Below, in pieces: positions 1 to 8,148 of a DNA stretch of 38,441 nt. A program made the position numbers and the translations under genes. The DNA is from an uncultured Clostridia bacterium (GTDB lineage Bacteria; Bacillota; Clostridia; Oscillospirales; Acutalibacteraceae). The stretch lies in NCBI GenBank assembly GCA_946493765.1, contig CAMMAZ010000021.1, positions 1 to 38,441 of the forward strand, given 5' to 3'. Under the pieces are notes generated by a model, which saw only the letters and a list, made by a program, of their open reading frames with translations, had not been told where the DNA came from and did not search any database. Each line of letters opens with the position of its first letter. Within the stretch, counting starts at the first letter, position 1.

Positions 1-11
1 ACCCATAAAAA

Positions 12-51
12 ATATGCACCTCCAAAAGTGTCTAACTTTTGGGGTGCATAT
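12..51. repeat. Inverted repeat resembling an IS3/IS150-group end
   Basis: Arms at 12-29 and 35-51 pair over 17 bp with one bulged base (T21) and a five-base spacer. Read on the minus strand it contains GCACCCCAAAAGTTAGACAC, which has the layout of IS150-group terminal repeats (TGCACCC followed by GTTAGAC). No transposase is visible; if this is an IS end, the element would extend left of the window. It could also be a plain terminator hairpin of an unseen gene. Confidence 0.3.
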
Positions 52-132
52 CATCTTTCCGCCTGTTTTTTATGCACAGTTTATGGATTTATGATTTGCG
101 GCGCCGTTCATGAAATATTTACAAACAACCTC

Positions 133-163
133 TTGACTTGAAGTAAACTCTAAGTTGTAAAAT
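133..163 (+). promoter_or_regulatory. MerR-type promoter/operator of the cupin gene
   Basis: A -35 TTGACT (133-138) and a -10 TAAAAT (158-163) are separated by 19 bp instead of 17. The spacer holds an imperfect dyad, ACTTGAAGT-AA-ACTCTAAGT (136-155). A long spacer with a central dyad is the signature of MerR-family activators, and the sequence is close to the ACTTGGAGT-type half-site of the AdhR/NmlR group. The regulator gene itself is not in the window. Confidence 0.6.
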
Positions 164-229
164 AGAAAATAAGTAATAAGACAAAAAATCACCGAAAAAA
201 TGATATCGGCAAATAAGGAGGAAACACAG

Positions 230-667
230 ATGAAAACAATGGAAAAAGAAGTGTTTGAAAAACAAAATGTGTTTGGGCTGGGTGCGGCAAACACCGCGTT
301 CGCGCAGTATTTTATCGGAGAATCCTTTTTAAATCCGCTGACCAAGCCGGAATCCGGACTGTTTCTTGCAAATGTTACCTTTGAACCGGGCTGCCGGAAC
401 AATTGGCACATCCATCACGCCACAAAAGGCGGCGGGCAGATGCTCATTTGCACCGCGGGTGAAGGCTGGTATCAGGAAGAGGGCAAAGCGCCGGTGAGCC
501 TTGTGCCGGGAACGGTGATCACCATCCCGCCGGAGGTCAAACACTGGCACGGCGCGAAAAAGGACAGCTGGTTCAGCCACATCGCGATCGAAGTGCCGGG
601 AGAGAACACAAGCAACGAATGGTGCGAACCGGTCGACGATGTGCAATATGACAAACTCGAACAATAA
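230..667 (+). CDS. Cupin domain protein
   Basis: A 145-residue single-domain cupin. The start at 230 is chosen because AAGGAGG lies 8 nt upstream; an in-frame ATG at 200 lacks a binding site. Cupin motif 1 is seen around H60-I-H62-H63 with glycines at 67-69. Motif 2 contains P100-P101, H105 and H107. Together these histidines can form the usual metal site, but the natural substrate cannot be read from the sequence. Small cupins of this type often sit with aldo/keto reductases and quinone or aldehyde stress genes, and the MerR-like promoter upstream fits a stress-inducible role (inference). The gene is monocistronic and ends before a bidirectional terminator. Confidence 0.85.
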   Translation: MKTMEKEVFEKQNVFGLGAANTAFAQYFIGESFLNPLTKPESGLFLANVTFEPGCRNNWHIHHATKGGGQMLICTAGEGWYQEEGKAPVSLVPGTVITIPPEVKHWHGAKKDSWFSHIAIEVPGENTSNEWCEPVDDVQYDKLEQ

Positions 668-807
668 AAAGGCAAAGCCGTTGTAAAAAAACTGAAAAGT
701 TTTCCGCAATGACCGACCGATTTTCCGCCGGTTTATTTGCTGTACGCAAAAAATTTCAACGTTTCCACAAAAATCGAATATTTGACTTGATTTCAGTAAA
801 AAAATTG

Positions 808-835
808 CCGGGACTCACTTTTTTGTGAATCCCGG
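808..835. terminator. Bidirectional intrinsic terminator
   Basis: An 11-bp stem (808-818 with 825-835, one G-T pair) closes a T6 loop. T-rich sequence follows it on the plus strand (836-856) and on the minus strand (a T-run at 799-805 read in reverse). It lies between the convergent cupin and nucleoside phosphorylase genes and can serve both. Confidence 0.75.
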
Positions 836-870
836 TTTCTTGTTATGGTGTTTTTTACAGTGCCTTTTCG

Positions 871-1623
871 TTATAGCCTTATAGCTGTTTCAAGGGCAAT
901 TCGCAATATGCTTTTGCGCATATCATTAGGCATCTTACCAAGAAGTCCAGCGTTCCATTTATTTCCATCAAGACAATCAGCAGTATATAAAAACTGATAT
1001 ACATTTATTTTTCTAAAGTTGCCGACTGCCATTACAGAAGCGCACTCCATCTCAACAACTGAGCAGCCATCTTTTTTTCGCGCTTCCATATTATTTTTTG
1101 TTTCACGATAAAAGCCATCGGTCGTCCAAGTTCTGGTTTTATAATATTGTACCCCTATTTCATCAAAAATTTCTGCGAGCCGATTGGCGGTTTTTATTTC
1201 TATATAATCACTAGGCGGTGCATAATGATAGCTGGTTCCCTCATCACGGTAAGCAAAAGTAGGAATGATTAAATTACCGCTTGTCACTTCCTTGTCGAGA
1301 GAACCGCAGGAACCGAAAAAGAGTACATTTTCTCCACCTTTAGCAATAATCTCTTCTAGCAATCCTCCAGACGCAGAACCTCCTAAGAGTGTTTGATAAA
1401 AGCCAATCTCTTTTCCCTTATATTCAAATTTGTATATTGGAACGACGATACCGCCGACCATATAGCTTATCTGTTGCAATTCATATGACGAAGTAAGTAA
1501 ATCTGTAAACTTCCTTGAAAATACTGTAATAATTGTTTTAGGGAAATTTTCAACCTTCTCAATTAAATTTTGTGGTTTTATTATTTCTTCACTAATATTG
1601 TCAAATGAATTGATAATACTCAT
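871..1623 (-). CDS. Nucleoside phosphorylase (PNP/UDP family)
   Basis: A 250-residue protein of the PNP_UDP_1 fold, which cleaves nucleosides with phosphate (or, in the hydrolase branch, water). The start at 1623 follows GAGGAG with 6-nt spacing; an upstream in-frame start would add 18 residues without a binding site. Visible motifs are G104-S-C-G-S-L near the phosphate/ribose site, TTDGFYRET around 167-175, and VVEMECASVMAVG around 189-201, whose E-M-E is the ribose-binding motif of the family. Which base is used cannot be told; it resembles uridine phosphorylase-like proteins more than MTA/SAH nucleosidase. The gene is clearly more AT-rich than its neighbours and uses many AT-ending codons, suggesting acquisition from another genome. 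It stands alone between the cupin gene and rarA. Confidence 0.8.
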   Translation of the reverse strand: MSIINSFDNISEEIIKPQNLIEKVENFPKTIITVFSRKFTDLLTSSYELQQISYMVGGIVVPIYKFEYKGKEIGFYQTLLGGSASGGLLEEIIAKGGENVLFFGSCGSLDKEVTSGNLIIPTFAYRDEGTSYHYAPPSDYIEIKTANRLAEIFDEIGVQYYKTRTWTTDGFYRETKNNMEARKKDGCSVVEMECASVMAVGNFRKINVYQFLYTADCLDGNKWNAGLLGKMPNDMRKSILRIALETAIRL

Positions 1624-1709
1624 GACAGTCTCCTCGTATAATAAGTAGTTATTATTAAAGTGCCTCTGCAAGAACAAATATGCTACACTGTAAAAGAAAG
1701 GTACATATT

Positions 1710-2972
1710 TTATTCTTCCTTTATTTTATCCATATAGGCTTTAAAGCTCTGCTCGTTTTTATTGTCGCCAAACTGATAATAAACGGTATTTTTCAAATTG
1801 TCCGGCAGATATTGCTGTTTGACATAGTGGTTTTTGAATTCGTGCGGATATTGATAAAATTGCCCCTTGACCTTGGCGTCGGCGCCGTCGAAATGCTTGT
1901 TTTGCAGCTGCCGCGGCACCGATCCCGCCTTGCCGTTTTGCACATCCTGCATGGCAAGGTTGATCGCATTATAAGCGGAATTGGATTTTGGGGAAATCGC
2001 GGTGAGCACCACAGCGTCCGCTAAAGGAATGCGCGCTTCCGGCATGCCGACCATCAGCGCCGCATCCACCGCCGCTTTGACGATCGGGATAATCTGCGGA
2101 TAAGCGAGCCCCACATCTTCGCAGGCGCACACCATCAGCCGCCGGCAGGCGCCCGCAAGGTCGCCGCCCTCCAAAAGCCGCGCCAAATAATGCACCGCGG
2201 CGTCCGGATCGGACCCGCGCATGGATTTTTGAAAAGCAGACAGCATGTCGTAATGCTCGTCTCCCTCGCGGTCATACCGCATACCGCTGCGCTGGGAAAG
2301 CGATACCGCTAAGTCTTTTGTGATCCGGCGTTTGCCGTCCGTTTCCGGGGCGGAGAGCGCGCACAGCTCCGCCGCGTTCATCGCTTTTCGCACGTCACCG
2401 CCGCAGCGGGAGGCGATCGTTTCCACCGTGCCGTCCTCGATGTCCAGCCCGCCGTATTCCTGTTCAAGATAGGAAAACGCGCGCCGGATCGCCGGTTCGA
2501 TCTGCTTTGCCGTGACCGGTTTGAATTCAAAAACAGTGCAGCGGCTGAGCACCGCGCCATAAACATAAAAATATGGATTTTCGGTGGTCGATGCGATCAG
2601 GGTGATCGATCCGTTTTCAATATATTGCAGCAGCGATTGCTGCTGCTTTTTGTTTAAATACTGAATTTCATCCAGATATAAAAGAATGCCGTTCATGCCC
2701 ACCAGCGAATTGGTTTCCTCCACGATGTCGCGGATATCCGAGGTGGAACAGGAGGTACCGTTCAATTTATGCAGCCGCATATGCGCGTTTTGCGCGATAA
2801 TGCTCGCCAGCGTCGTTTTGCCGATACCGGACGGGCCGTAAAAAATCATGTTGGGGGTCTGGCCGCTTTGAATGATGTTATAAAGCGGCTTGCCTTCTCC
2901 AATCAGATGCGGCTGGCCGACCATCTCATCGATGGATGTCGGCCGCAGACGTTCTGCCAATGGCGCTGACAT
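1710..2972 (-). CDS. rarA: Replication-associated recombination protein A (AAA+ ATPase)
   Basis: RarA/MgsA is a clamp-loader-like AAA+ ATPase that acts at stalled replication forks. The 420-residue length is normal. Walker A is G46-P-S-G-I-G-K52-T53, Walker B is L-L-Y-L-D101-E102, sensor 1 is in S-T-T-E-N-P (129-133), and R144 is the likely arginine finger. The C-terminal half is the MgsA_C tetramerisation region, with the typical segment about [14 protein letters not shown]. Translation is probably coupled to the SGNH gene: only 3 nt separate that stop from this ATG, and the GGAGG binding site lies inside the upstream gene. It is the last gene of the glyA-SGNH-rarA run. Confidence 0.93.
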   Translation of the reverse strand: MSAPLAERLRPTSIDEMVGQPHLIGEGKPLYNIIQSGQTPNMIFYGPSGIGKTTLASIIAQNAHMRLHKLNGTSCSTSDIRDIVEETNSLVGMNGILLYLDEIQYLNKKQQQSLLQYIENGSITLIASTTENPYFYVYGAVLSRCTVFEFKPVTAKQIEPAIRRAFSYLEQEYGGLDIEDGTVETIASRCGGDVRKAMNAAELCALSAPETDGKRRITKDLAVSLSQRSGMRYDREGDEHYDMLSAFQKSMRGSDPDAAVHYLARLLEGGDLAGACRRLMVCACEDVGLAYPQIIPIVKAAVDAALMVGMPEARIPLADAVVLTAISPKSNSAYNAINLAMQDVQNGKAGSVPRQLQNKHFDGADAKVKGQFYQYPHEFKNHYVKQQYLPDNLKNTVYYQFGDNKNEQSFKAYMDKIKEE

Positions 2973-2975
2973 GTT

Positions 2976-4010
2976 TTAACCTCCGCAGGATATCGATTCT
3001 AAAAATTTTTGAAAATAAAGCTGATAATTTTGCGCCAGCACATTCGCCCCCACAACCGACGGATGCACGCCGTCGGTCGTTACATACATAGCGTTGGCGG
3101 GTAAAAGTGTAAGACCCGGAACATAGAAAACACCGCTTTTTTCCGCCTGCGCTTTCACAACGGAGCGCATCCATTCGGTCTTTTGCGCACAACCGAAAAT
3201 GTCGCTTCGGCAGCCGAAAAGATCAGTGCAGAAAACCGGCCGGCCGTCGGCCGCCATCGTTTCGATAAAATCTTTCACATGACTGGTAAATTCCGATTCG
3301 GAATACCCATACACGTTCGCGCCAAGCTCAATGCAGGCATAATCCCAGTCGTTTCGCCTGCAGATATACTGCGCCATTTCCTTTTCCAGCATCGCGTTGC
3401 CGGAAAAACCGAGGTTCAGATAATCCATGTTAAAATGCTGGGCGGTCCGGAAAGGAAAGGTTGCCGCGACGGTCTGCGCGTCGGCGCCGTTGGTGATAGA
3501 GGAACCGTAAAACAAAATGGTTTTGGCGGGACATTCATCCGCACGCGGCGGCCGAATATCGCCGGACGCGCAAACGAATTCAACGACCGTTTGCTGCAAA
3601 CAAAGCCGGATAACCTGCGGGGCAAAGCCGCCGCCCGTTTGATGGTGCAGCTTTCGCAGGTCTTTAATTTCCTGCGGCAGGCAAAGCCGGATCACATTGC
3701 GACCCGGCACCAGCGGATAGTCGGGGGTCTGCCAGCCGGACTGATAATCGCCGTAAAACACATTGATCCTGGAAACTGTCGGCGCAGAGGTCAGCCCGAA
3801 ATCCGCTTTTTCGATGCACAACGTGATTTCGGCCGCGTGGCCTTCCATCACAAAACGCAGTTCAACGCCTGTGCCAAAATAGGCGACTTCGCGCTTGGCA
3901 ACATCGCTTAAATACGGCAGAACCGTGTCGTCGACCCTTTGCATTTTATAACCGCTTTCGGTTTTGAACAGCCTGTCCACATTATGAAAATCAATATTTT
4001 GAAAAAGCAT
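2976..4010 (-). CDS. SGNH/GDSL-family hydrolase with N-terminal beta domain
   Basis: A 344-residue predicted esterase or acylhydrolase. The SGNH domain starts near residue 163: block I is Y-G169-S-S171-I-T with Ser171 as nucleophile, block II uses G201/G204 (GFSGN), block III is G-A-N232, and block V is D313-G-V-H316-P. All four consensus residues are present, so it should be active. Residues 1-150 look like the beta-sandwich domain that precedes SGNH domains in carbohydrate-esterase-like proteins. No signal peptide is seen, so it is probably cytoplasmic. The substrate is unknown; removal of acyl groups from sugars is a reasonable guess. It lies between glyA and rarA on the same strand, 63 nt after glyA, with a weak AGGTG site before ATG 4010. 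Confidence 0.82.
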   Translation of the reverse strand: MLFQNIDFHNVDRLFKTESGYKMQRVDDTVLPYLSDVAKREVAYFGTGVELRFVMEGHAAEITLCIEKADFGLTSAPTVSRINVFYGDYQSGWQTPDYPLVPGRNVIRLCLPQEIKDLRKLHHQTGGGFAPQVIRLCLQQTVVEFVCASGDIRPPRADECPAKTILFYGSSITNGADAQTVAATFPFRTAQHFNMDYLNLGFSGNAMLEKEMAQYICRRNDWDYACIELGANVYGYSESEFTSHVKDFIETMAADGRPVFCTDLFGCRSDIFGCAQKTEWMRSVVKAQAEKSGVFYVPGLTLLPANAMYVTTDGVHPSVVGANVLAQNYQLYFQKFLESISCGG

Positions 4011-4073
4011 GCCGCATCACCTGGATCAGATTTCAAACTTCATTTTCAAAAGCCTGCGCCGCCGCCCGGCAGT

Positions 4074-5324
4074 TTACTGATACAGCGGATATTTTTCGCA
4101 GATATCTGCGACCATTCCGCGAATCTTTTCCGCCTGCGCGTCGAAATCGGTGATCGCAAGATGAATGCACTCGGCAATCACGTCGAAATCCGCTTCTTTC
4201 AAGCCTCTGGAAGTCGCCGCCGGTGTGCCGAGCCGCACGCCGCTTGTGACAAACGGGCTTGCCGGATCGTTCGGGATCGCGTTCTTGTTCGCGGTGATGT
4301 GCACTTCGTCCAGACGCGCCTGCAATTCCTTGCCGGTCACGCCGGTGCCGATCAGGTCAAGCAGCATCAAATGATTATCGGTGCCGCCGGATACCAGCTT
4401 GTGTCCTCTCTGAACAAGACCTTGCGCCAGCGCCTGTGCGTTTTTGACGATCTGCTGCTGGTATGCCTTGAAATCATCGGTCAGCGCTTCGCCGAGCGCG
4501 ACCGCCTTTGCAGCGATAACATGCATCAGCGGGCCGCCCTGTGTGCCGGGGAAAACCCCCTTGTTAACAGCTTTGCCGAATTCCTCTTTGCAGAGAATCA
4601 GCCCGCCTCTGGGACCCCGCAATGTTTTGTGGGTGGTGGTGGTGACGATATCGGCAAACGGCACCGGCGACGGATGCAGACCGGCTGCCACCAACCCTGC
4701 GATATGCGCCATGTCGACCATGAAAATCGCATCTACCTTTTTGGCGATCTGGGCAATACGCTCGAAATCGATGATGCGCGGATAAGCCGATGCACCCGCA
4801 ACGATCATTTTCGGTTTGCAGTCCAGCGCAATGCGCTCCATCTCGTCATAATCAATATACCCATCGTCATTGACGCCGTAGGGCACAAAATGATAGATCG
4901 CGCCCGACATGTTCACCGGCGATCCGTGTGTCAAATGACCGCCGTGCGCCAGATTCATGCCCATCACCGTGTCGCCGGGCTTTAACATTGCCATATAGAC
5001 TGCCTGATTGGCTTGTGCGCCGGAATGCGGCTGCACGTTGGCAAATTCAGCGCCGAACAGCTTTTTAGCGCGTTCGATCGCAATGTTTTCCACAACATCG
5101 ACATATTCACAGCCGCCATAGTACCGTTTGCCGGGATAGCCTTCCGCATATTTATTCGTCAGCACGCTGCCCATCGCTGCCATAACGGCCGGGGAAACGA
5201 AATTTTCCGAAGCGATCAGCTCGATATTCCGCTGCTGGCGGTGCAGCTCGTCCTTCATCGCGTTTGCCACTTCACTGTCATTTGCAGCGACAAACCCGAT
5301 CGTGTCCATTAAATCTGAAAACAT
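4074..5324 (-). CDS. glyA: Serine hydroxymethyltransferase
   Basis: This PLP enzyme interconverts serine and glycine and loads one-carbon units on tetrahydrofolate. The start at 5324 (416 residues) follows AAAGGA by 8 nt; an upstream in-frame ATG overlaps that binding site. Family motifs are clear: [11 protein letters not shown] (35-44), the [10 protein letters not shown] loop (62-71), and V-T-T-T-T-H-K233 with the PLP-binding lysine, followed by LRGPRGG. Length matches bacterial GlyA. A good promoter lies at 5389-5417 and the gene heads the glyA-SGNH-rarA run. The roughly 60-nt leader has no visible riboswitch. Confidence 0.97.
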   Translation of the reverse strand: MFSDLMDTIGFVAANDSEVANAMKDELHRQQRNIELIASENFVSPAVMAAMGSVLTNKYAEGYPGKRYYGGCEYVDVVENIAIERAKKLFGAEFANVQPHSGAQANQAVYMAMLKPGDTVMGMNLAHGGHLTHGSPVNMSGAIYHFVPYGVNDDGYIDYDEMERIALDCKPKMIVAGASAYPRIIDFERIAQIAKKVDAIFMVDMAHIAGLVAAGLHPSPVPFADIVTTTTHKTLRGPRGGLILCKEEFGKAVNKGVFPGTQGGPLMHVIAAKAVALGEALTDDFKAYQQQIVKNAQALAQGLVQRGHKLVSGGTDNHLMLLDLIGTGVTGKELQARLDEVHITANKNAIPNDPASPFVTSGVRLGTPAATSRGLKEADFDVIAECIHLAITDFDAQAEKIRGMVADICEKYPLYQ

Positions 5325-5388
5325 TGCAAAACATCCTTTCATTTGAACCCTTTTTGTGTTATAATAACCGCAAAGCGATTTTTAGAAT

Positions 5389-5417
5389 ATTATACATGAA
5401 TTCTCATAAAAACGCAA
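5389..5417 (-). promoter_or_regulatory. Sigma-A promoter of glyA
   Basis: Read on the minus strand, TTGCGT (5417-5412) and TATAAT (5394-5389) are separated by 17 bp. The predicted start is near 5382, about 58 nt before the glyA ATG. Confidence 0.65.
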
Positions 5418-5457
5418 CTGCCAAAACTATAATTTTAGGGAAAGCAGGGGATTTTGA

Positions 5458-6474
5458 ATGAAAAAGAAAAAGCAGCACCGGGGCAGATGGGCGCCTTTTG
5501 TCCTGTTGGTTACCGTCGCAGTCCTTGTGATCGCGGCGATTGTCGCCGTGTCGGTCTTGGTGTTCGGCGGTTCAAAAACCGCGCCGGAAAGCACAACTGC
5601 TGCGACCACCACCCAGACCGATGCCACACAATCGCAGACTGAATCGACGCAGCCGGAAACCACCACAGCGCCGGAAACGACAACGGAACCGGAAACCACC
5701 GCTGCCACAACAAAACCGGCCACCAGCGCCAATGTGACCGGCAATGCGGCGCAGGGAGACGTTTCGGTCGGCAGTCTGGTTTTGGTCAACGCAGATCATC
5801 TTTATTCTTTTCCGGATGTTGAAAAGGTGCACATGACCTCTGATACCGGCTATACCATGGCGTATGACACGCTTTATATGAATAAGGAATGCTACACGGC
5901 ATTTCAAAGCATGTGCGCCGATTTCAGCGCGAAATACCCGCAGGGCGATCTGCTGGTCATCAGCGGATTTCGCACCTATCAGCGGCAAAAGGAACTGTTC
6001 CAAAACAGCGTTGCGAAAAACGGAAGCTATGAAGCGGCGCGCAAATGGACGGCGCTGCCCGGCGCGTCGGATCACCACACCGGATACGCCTTTGATTTTT
6101 CGCTGGACTATGAGGGGGACGGCATTTATTCCTGGATCCGTGAGAATTGCTACCGCTATGGATTTGTCGTGCGGTTTGAAGCGTCAAAATCGGCGATCAC
6201 CGGTATTTCCAACGAACCGTGGCATTTCCGCTATGTCGGCGTGCCGCACGCCTATTATATGATGCAAAACAACCTGTGTTTGGAAGAATATATCGATTTA
6301 CTCTATGATTACCCCGAAGACGGACAGCATTTGACCTTTACCTATGAAGACGGAACGGAATATGAAGTTTATTATGTAAAGGGAACAGATTTGTCGGATG
6401 TGAAAAAGCCCGCCGGGAATTACACGATTTCCGGTAACAACATCGACGGTTTTATCGTGACCATTGCAAAATAG
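5458..6474 (+). CDS. Membrane-anchored D-alanyl-D-alanine carboxypeptidase (VanY/M15B)
   Basis: A 338-residue peptidase predicted to trim the terminal D-Ala from peptidoglycan stem peptides outside the cell. A basic N-terminus (KKKKQHRGR) precedes one membrane segment (about 12-37). A low-complexity linker rich in Thr, Glu and Pro (about 41-90) probably spans the wall. The VanY domain follows: S-G-F-R-T at 169-173, S204-x-H206-x2-G209-x-A211-x-D213, and E253-P-W-H256. H206, D213 and H256 should bind zinc and E253 act as catalytic base. About 70 residues after the domain have no recognised fold. A TATAAT (5428-5433) lies upstream without a good -35. The stop is 3 nt from that of the convergent M14 peptidase, also a likely wall enzyme. 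Confidence 0.88.
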   Translation: MKKKKQHRGRWAPFVLLVTVAVLVIAAIVAVSVLVFGGSKTAPESTTAATTTQTDATQSQTESTQPETTTAPETTTEPETTAATTKPATSANVTGNAAQGDVSVGSLVLVNADHLYSFPDVEKVHMTSDTGYTMAYDTLYMNKECYTAFQSMCADFSAKYPQGDLLVISGFRTYQRQKELFQNSVAKNGSYEAARKWTALPGASDHHTGYAFDFSLDYEGDGIYSWIRENCYRYGFVVRFEASKSAITGISNEPWHFRYVGVPHAYYMMQNNLCLEEYIDLLYDYPEDGQHLTFTYEDGTEYEVYYVKGTDLSDVKKPAGNYTISGNNIDGFIVTIAK

Positions 6475-6477
6475 CGG

Positions 6478-7395
6478 TCAGGCCAGCGCGATGGAAATGA
6501 GGATCAGTTCCTCCAGCCCGCCGTAAATTTCATGCAGCATGGTAGGGGGCAGCGGATTCATCCCTTTGCCGATCTCGATGGTAAAGCCGGGCCGGCCGAA
6601 ATCTTCGATAAACCAGTCTTTAAACCCTGCGTGGGATGCGTTCGGCGCCGGATCGGCAACGGCGTAACCGCTGGCGGTTCCGAAAAGCTGCGCTAAAAGA
6701 TAGCTTTTTTCGGGTGTGCTGTCGCCATACTGCCAATAGATTTCTTCCCCCTGTGAATGCCAGGCGATCACCTGCGCGATATAATTGTCCCGCACAAGCT
6801 TTAAAAGCGCCTGCGTTTCCGGCTCGCTTTCGGGGGCTTCGCCGCCGTAACGCCGGGGAGAGGGGCCGAAAATGCCGTCGTTTCGCTCGATTTGCTTCAT
6901 CAGATCGAATCCGGCGTTGAAATTGTGGTTGATGTCAATGCCGCGTGCGTTGGCGTTCCAGTATTTTAAATCGGTGCCGTTTGCAATCTCTAAAATCCGG
7001 TTTGCCTGGTTGCCGGCGGTCGCAGCGCCCGCCCGCGCGATCTCATAGCCGTCGGGATTGACGACCGGCACCACAAAAACCGATTTGCCAAACAATGCAT
7101 TGCGCGCGGAGGAAATCGAGAAATTTGTGTTGTTTTGCAGAGAGTCGGCAAAACGCTCCAAAAAAATCAGCATCGACAGTGTCGTCAAACGTTCGCTGGC
7201 GTGGAATCCCGCGGCATATAAAACGGTATAATCCACCATGCCGATTTTCACCGCATAGATCGTGCGGCCAAGAATCGTTTTGCCGATCGGGACGACTTTG
7301 ACAAAATTGTATTTTTCCTGCAGCGAAAACAAAAAGTTGACGATTTCATTATAACTGTATTCCCTTTGTGCAATAGAGGTATCGAGCATGACCAT
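6478..7395 (-). CDS. M14-family zinc carboxypeptidase, probable peptidoglycan peptidase
   Basis: A 305-residue metallopeptidase. Zinc ligands are H65-x-x-E68 and H213, and the catalytic base is E274 (F-T-I-E-I-G-K-G). The usual N-R pair that holds the substrate carboxylate reads N156-H157 in G-I-D-I-N-H-N-F; this variant occurs in Firmicute M14 enzymes related to gamma-D-Glu-meso-DAP peptidases (family knowledge from memory). No signal peptide is seen, so it may act on muropeptides inside the cell. The start is uncertain: ATG 7395 is 4 nt from GAAAGGA, while the in-frame ATG 7389 (two residues shorter) has the better 10-nt spacing. It converges on the VanY gene and diverges from the Nudix gene. 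Confidence 0.83.
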   Translation of the reverse strand: MVMLDTSIAQREYSYNEIVNFLFSLQEKYNFVKVVPIGKTILGRTIYAVKIGMVDYTVLYAAGFHASERLTTLSMLIFLERFADSLQNNTNFSISSARNALFGKSVFVVPVVNPDGYEIARAGAATAGNQANRILEIANGTDLKYWNANARGIDINHNFNAGFDLMKQIERNDGIFGPSPRRYGGEAPESEPETQALLKLVRDNYIAQVIAWHSQGEEIYWQYGDSTPEKSYLLAQLFGTASGYAVADPAPNASHAGFKDWFIEDFGRPGFTIEIGKGMNPLPPTMLHEIYGGLEELILISIALA

Positions 7396-7411
7396 CGGAT
7401 CCTTTCAATTG

Positions 7412-7427
7412 ATTTTAAATTTAAAAT
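7412..7427. repeat. Perfect 16-bp AT palindrome between divergent genes
   Basis: ATTTTAAATTTAAAAT is a perfect palindrome in the 49-bp gap between the divergent M14 peptidase and Nudix genes. It could be an operator or simply an AT-rich promoter core. No sigma-A promoter with both boxes is obvious in the gap. Confidence 0.5.
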
Positions 7428-7444
7428 AAACAGGTGATTTGAAA

Positions 7445-7990
7445 ATGGATTTAACAGAACAAACGCTTAATCAATCTTATGTGCACCGCGGCAGAATTAT
7501 TAACGTGCGGGTGGACGATGTGCGGCTGCCAAACGGAAAACAAGCCGACCGGGAAGTGGTGGAACACAACGGCGGGGTCTGCGTCGCAGCGCTGACCGAC
7601 GACAAAGAAATTTATTTTGTCCGGCAGTTTCGCTATCCCTATCACCAGGTGCTGCCGGAGATTCCGGCGGGTAAGCTGGAAAAAGGAGAAGATCCGCTTG
7701 TTTGCGGCAAACGGGAGCTTTCGGAAGAGACCGGCATGGAAGCGGATCATTACCGGTTTTTGGGCGAGTTATACCCTTCGCCCGGATATTGCGCGGAAAT
7801 TATTTATATGTATTTAGCGACCGGCCTGCACAAAAAGGAACAGCATCTGGATGAAGATGAGTTTTTGGAGGTGGAGAAAATCCCGCTGGACAGGGCAGTC
7901 GAAATGATCCTTAACAATGAGATCACCGACGCGAAAACCCAAACGGCTGTTTTGAAGGTGAAACTTTTGGAAGAAAAGGCAAAACTTTAA
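7445..7990 (+). CDS. nudF: Nudix hydrolase, ADP-ribose pyrophosphatase type
   Basis: A 181-residue enzyme that should split ADP-ribose (or a similar nucleoside diphosphate sugar) into AMP and a sugar phosphate. The complete Nudix box spans G76 to M98: G76-x5-E82-x7-R90-E91-L-S-E94-E95-T-G97-M. V-R-Q-F-R-Y-P (59-65) and the proline-rich E72-I-P-A-G before the box are typical of the ADP-ribose branch. The ATG at 7445 is preferred because AGGTG at 7432-7436 is 8 nt away; a TTG at 7439 is too close. It ends just before the fba promoter. Confidence 0.88.
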   Translation: MDLTEQTLNQSYVHRGRIINVRVDDVRLPNGKQADREVVEHNGGVCVAALTDDKEIYFVRQFRYPYHQVLPEIPAGKLEKGEDPLVCGKRELSEETGMEADHYRFLGELYPSPGYCAEIIYMYLATGLHKKEQHLDEDEFLEVEKIPLDRAVEMILNNEITDAKTQTAVLKVKLLEEKAKL

Positions 7991-7998
7991 AATATTGT

Positions 7999-8027
7999 TT
8001 GATTTTTGGGCACACATCGTTTATAAT
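7999..8027 (+). promoter_or_regulatory. Sigma-A promoter of fba
   Basis: TTGATT (7999-8004) and a consensus TATAAT (8022-8027) are separated by 17 bp. The predicted start near 8034 leaves a 115-nt leader. Confidence 0.75.
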
Positions 8028-8060
8028 AAAATAGTAAAATTGAAAATGAATAGAGGATAA

Positions 8061-8080
8061 CGTGAAAAGCTGTTTTCACG
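8061..8080 (+). promoter_or_regulatory. Hairpin in the fba 5' leader
   Basis: CGTGAAAA (8061-8068) and TTTTCACG (8073-8080) form a perfect 8-bp stem with a GCTG loop. The following G/T-rich part (8081-8116) contains repeated GCGGG(T)TTT-like units. No known riboswitch is recognised; it could be an mRNA stabiliser. Confidence 0.45.
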
Positions 8081-8148
8081 CGGAAATTTGCGCGGGTTTT
8101 GGCGTGCGGGTTTTCGTCTCTGCAATCAAAAAAGGAGTGTTTTGATTT

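Noticed and set aside
3183-3911. Long plus-strand frame inside the SGNH hydrolase gene
   Set aside because: Arg/His-rich antisense shadow of a gene with intact catalytic motifs; no ribosome binding site.
5343-5365. TTGAAC plus TATAAT as a promoter for the VanY gene
   Set aside because: The spacer is only 11 bp, too short for sigma-A.
5325-5457. Folate, glycine or SAM riboswitch before glyA
   Set aside because: The leader is about 60 nt, AT-rich, and contains none of the conserved cores.
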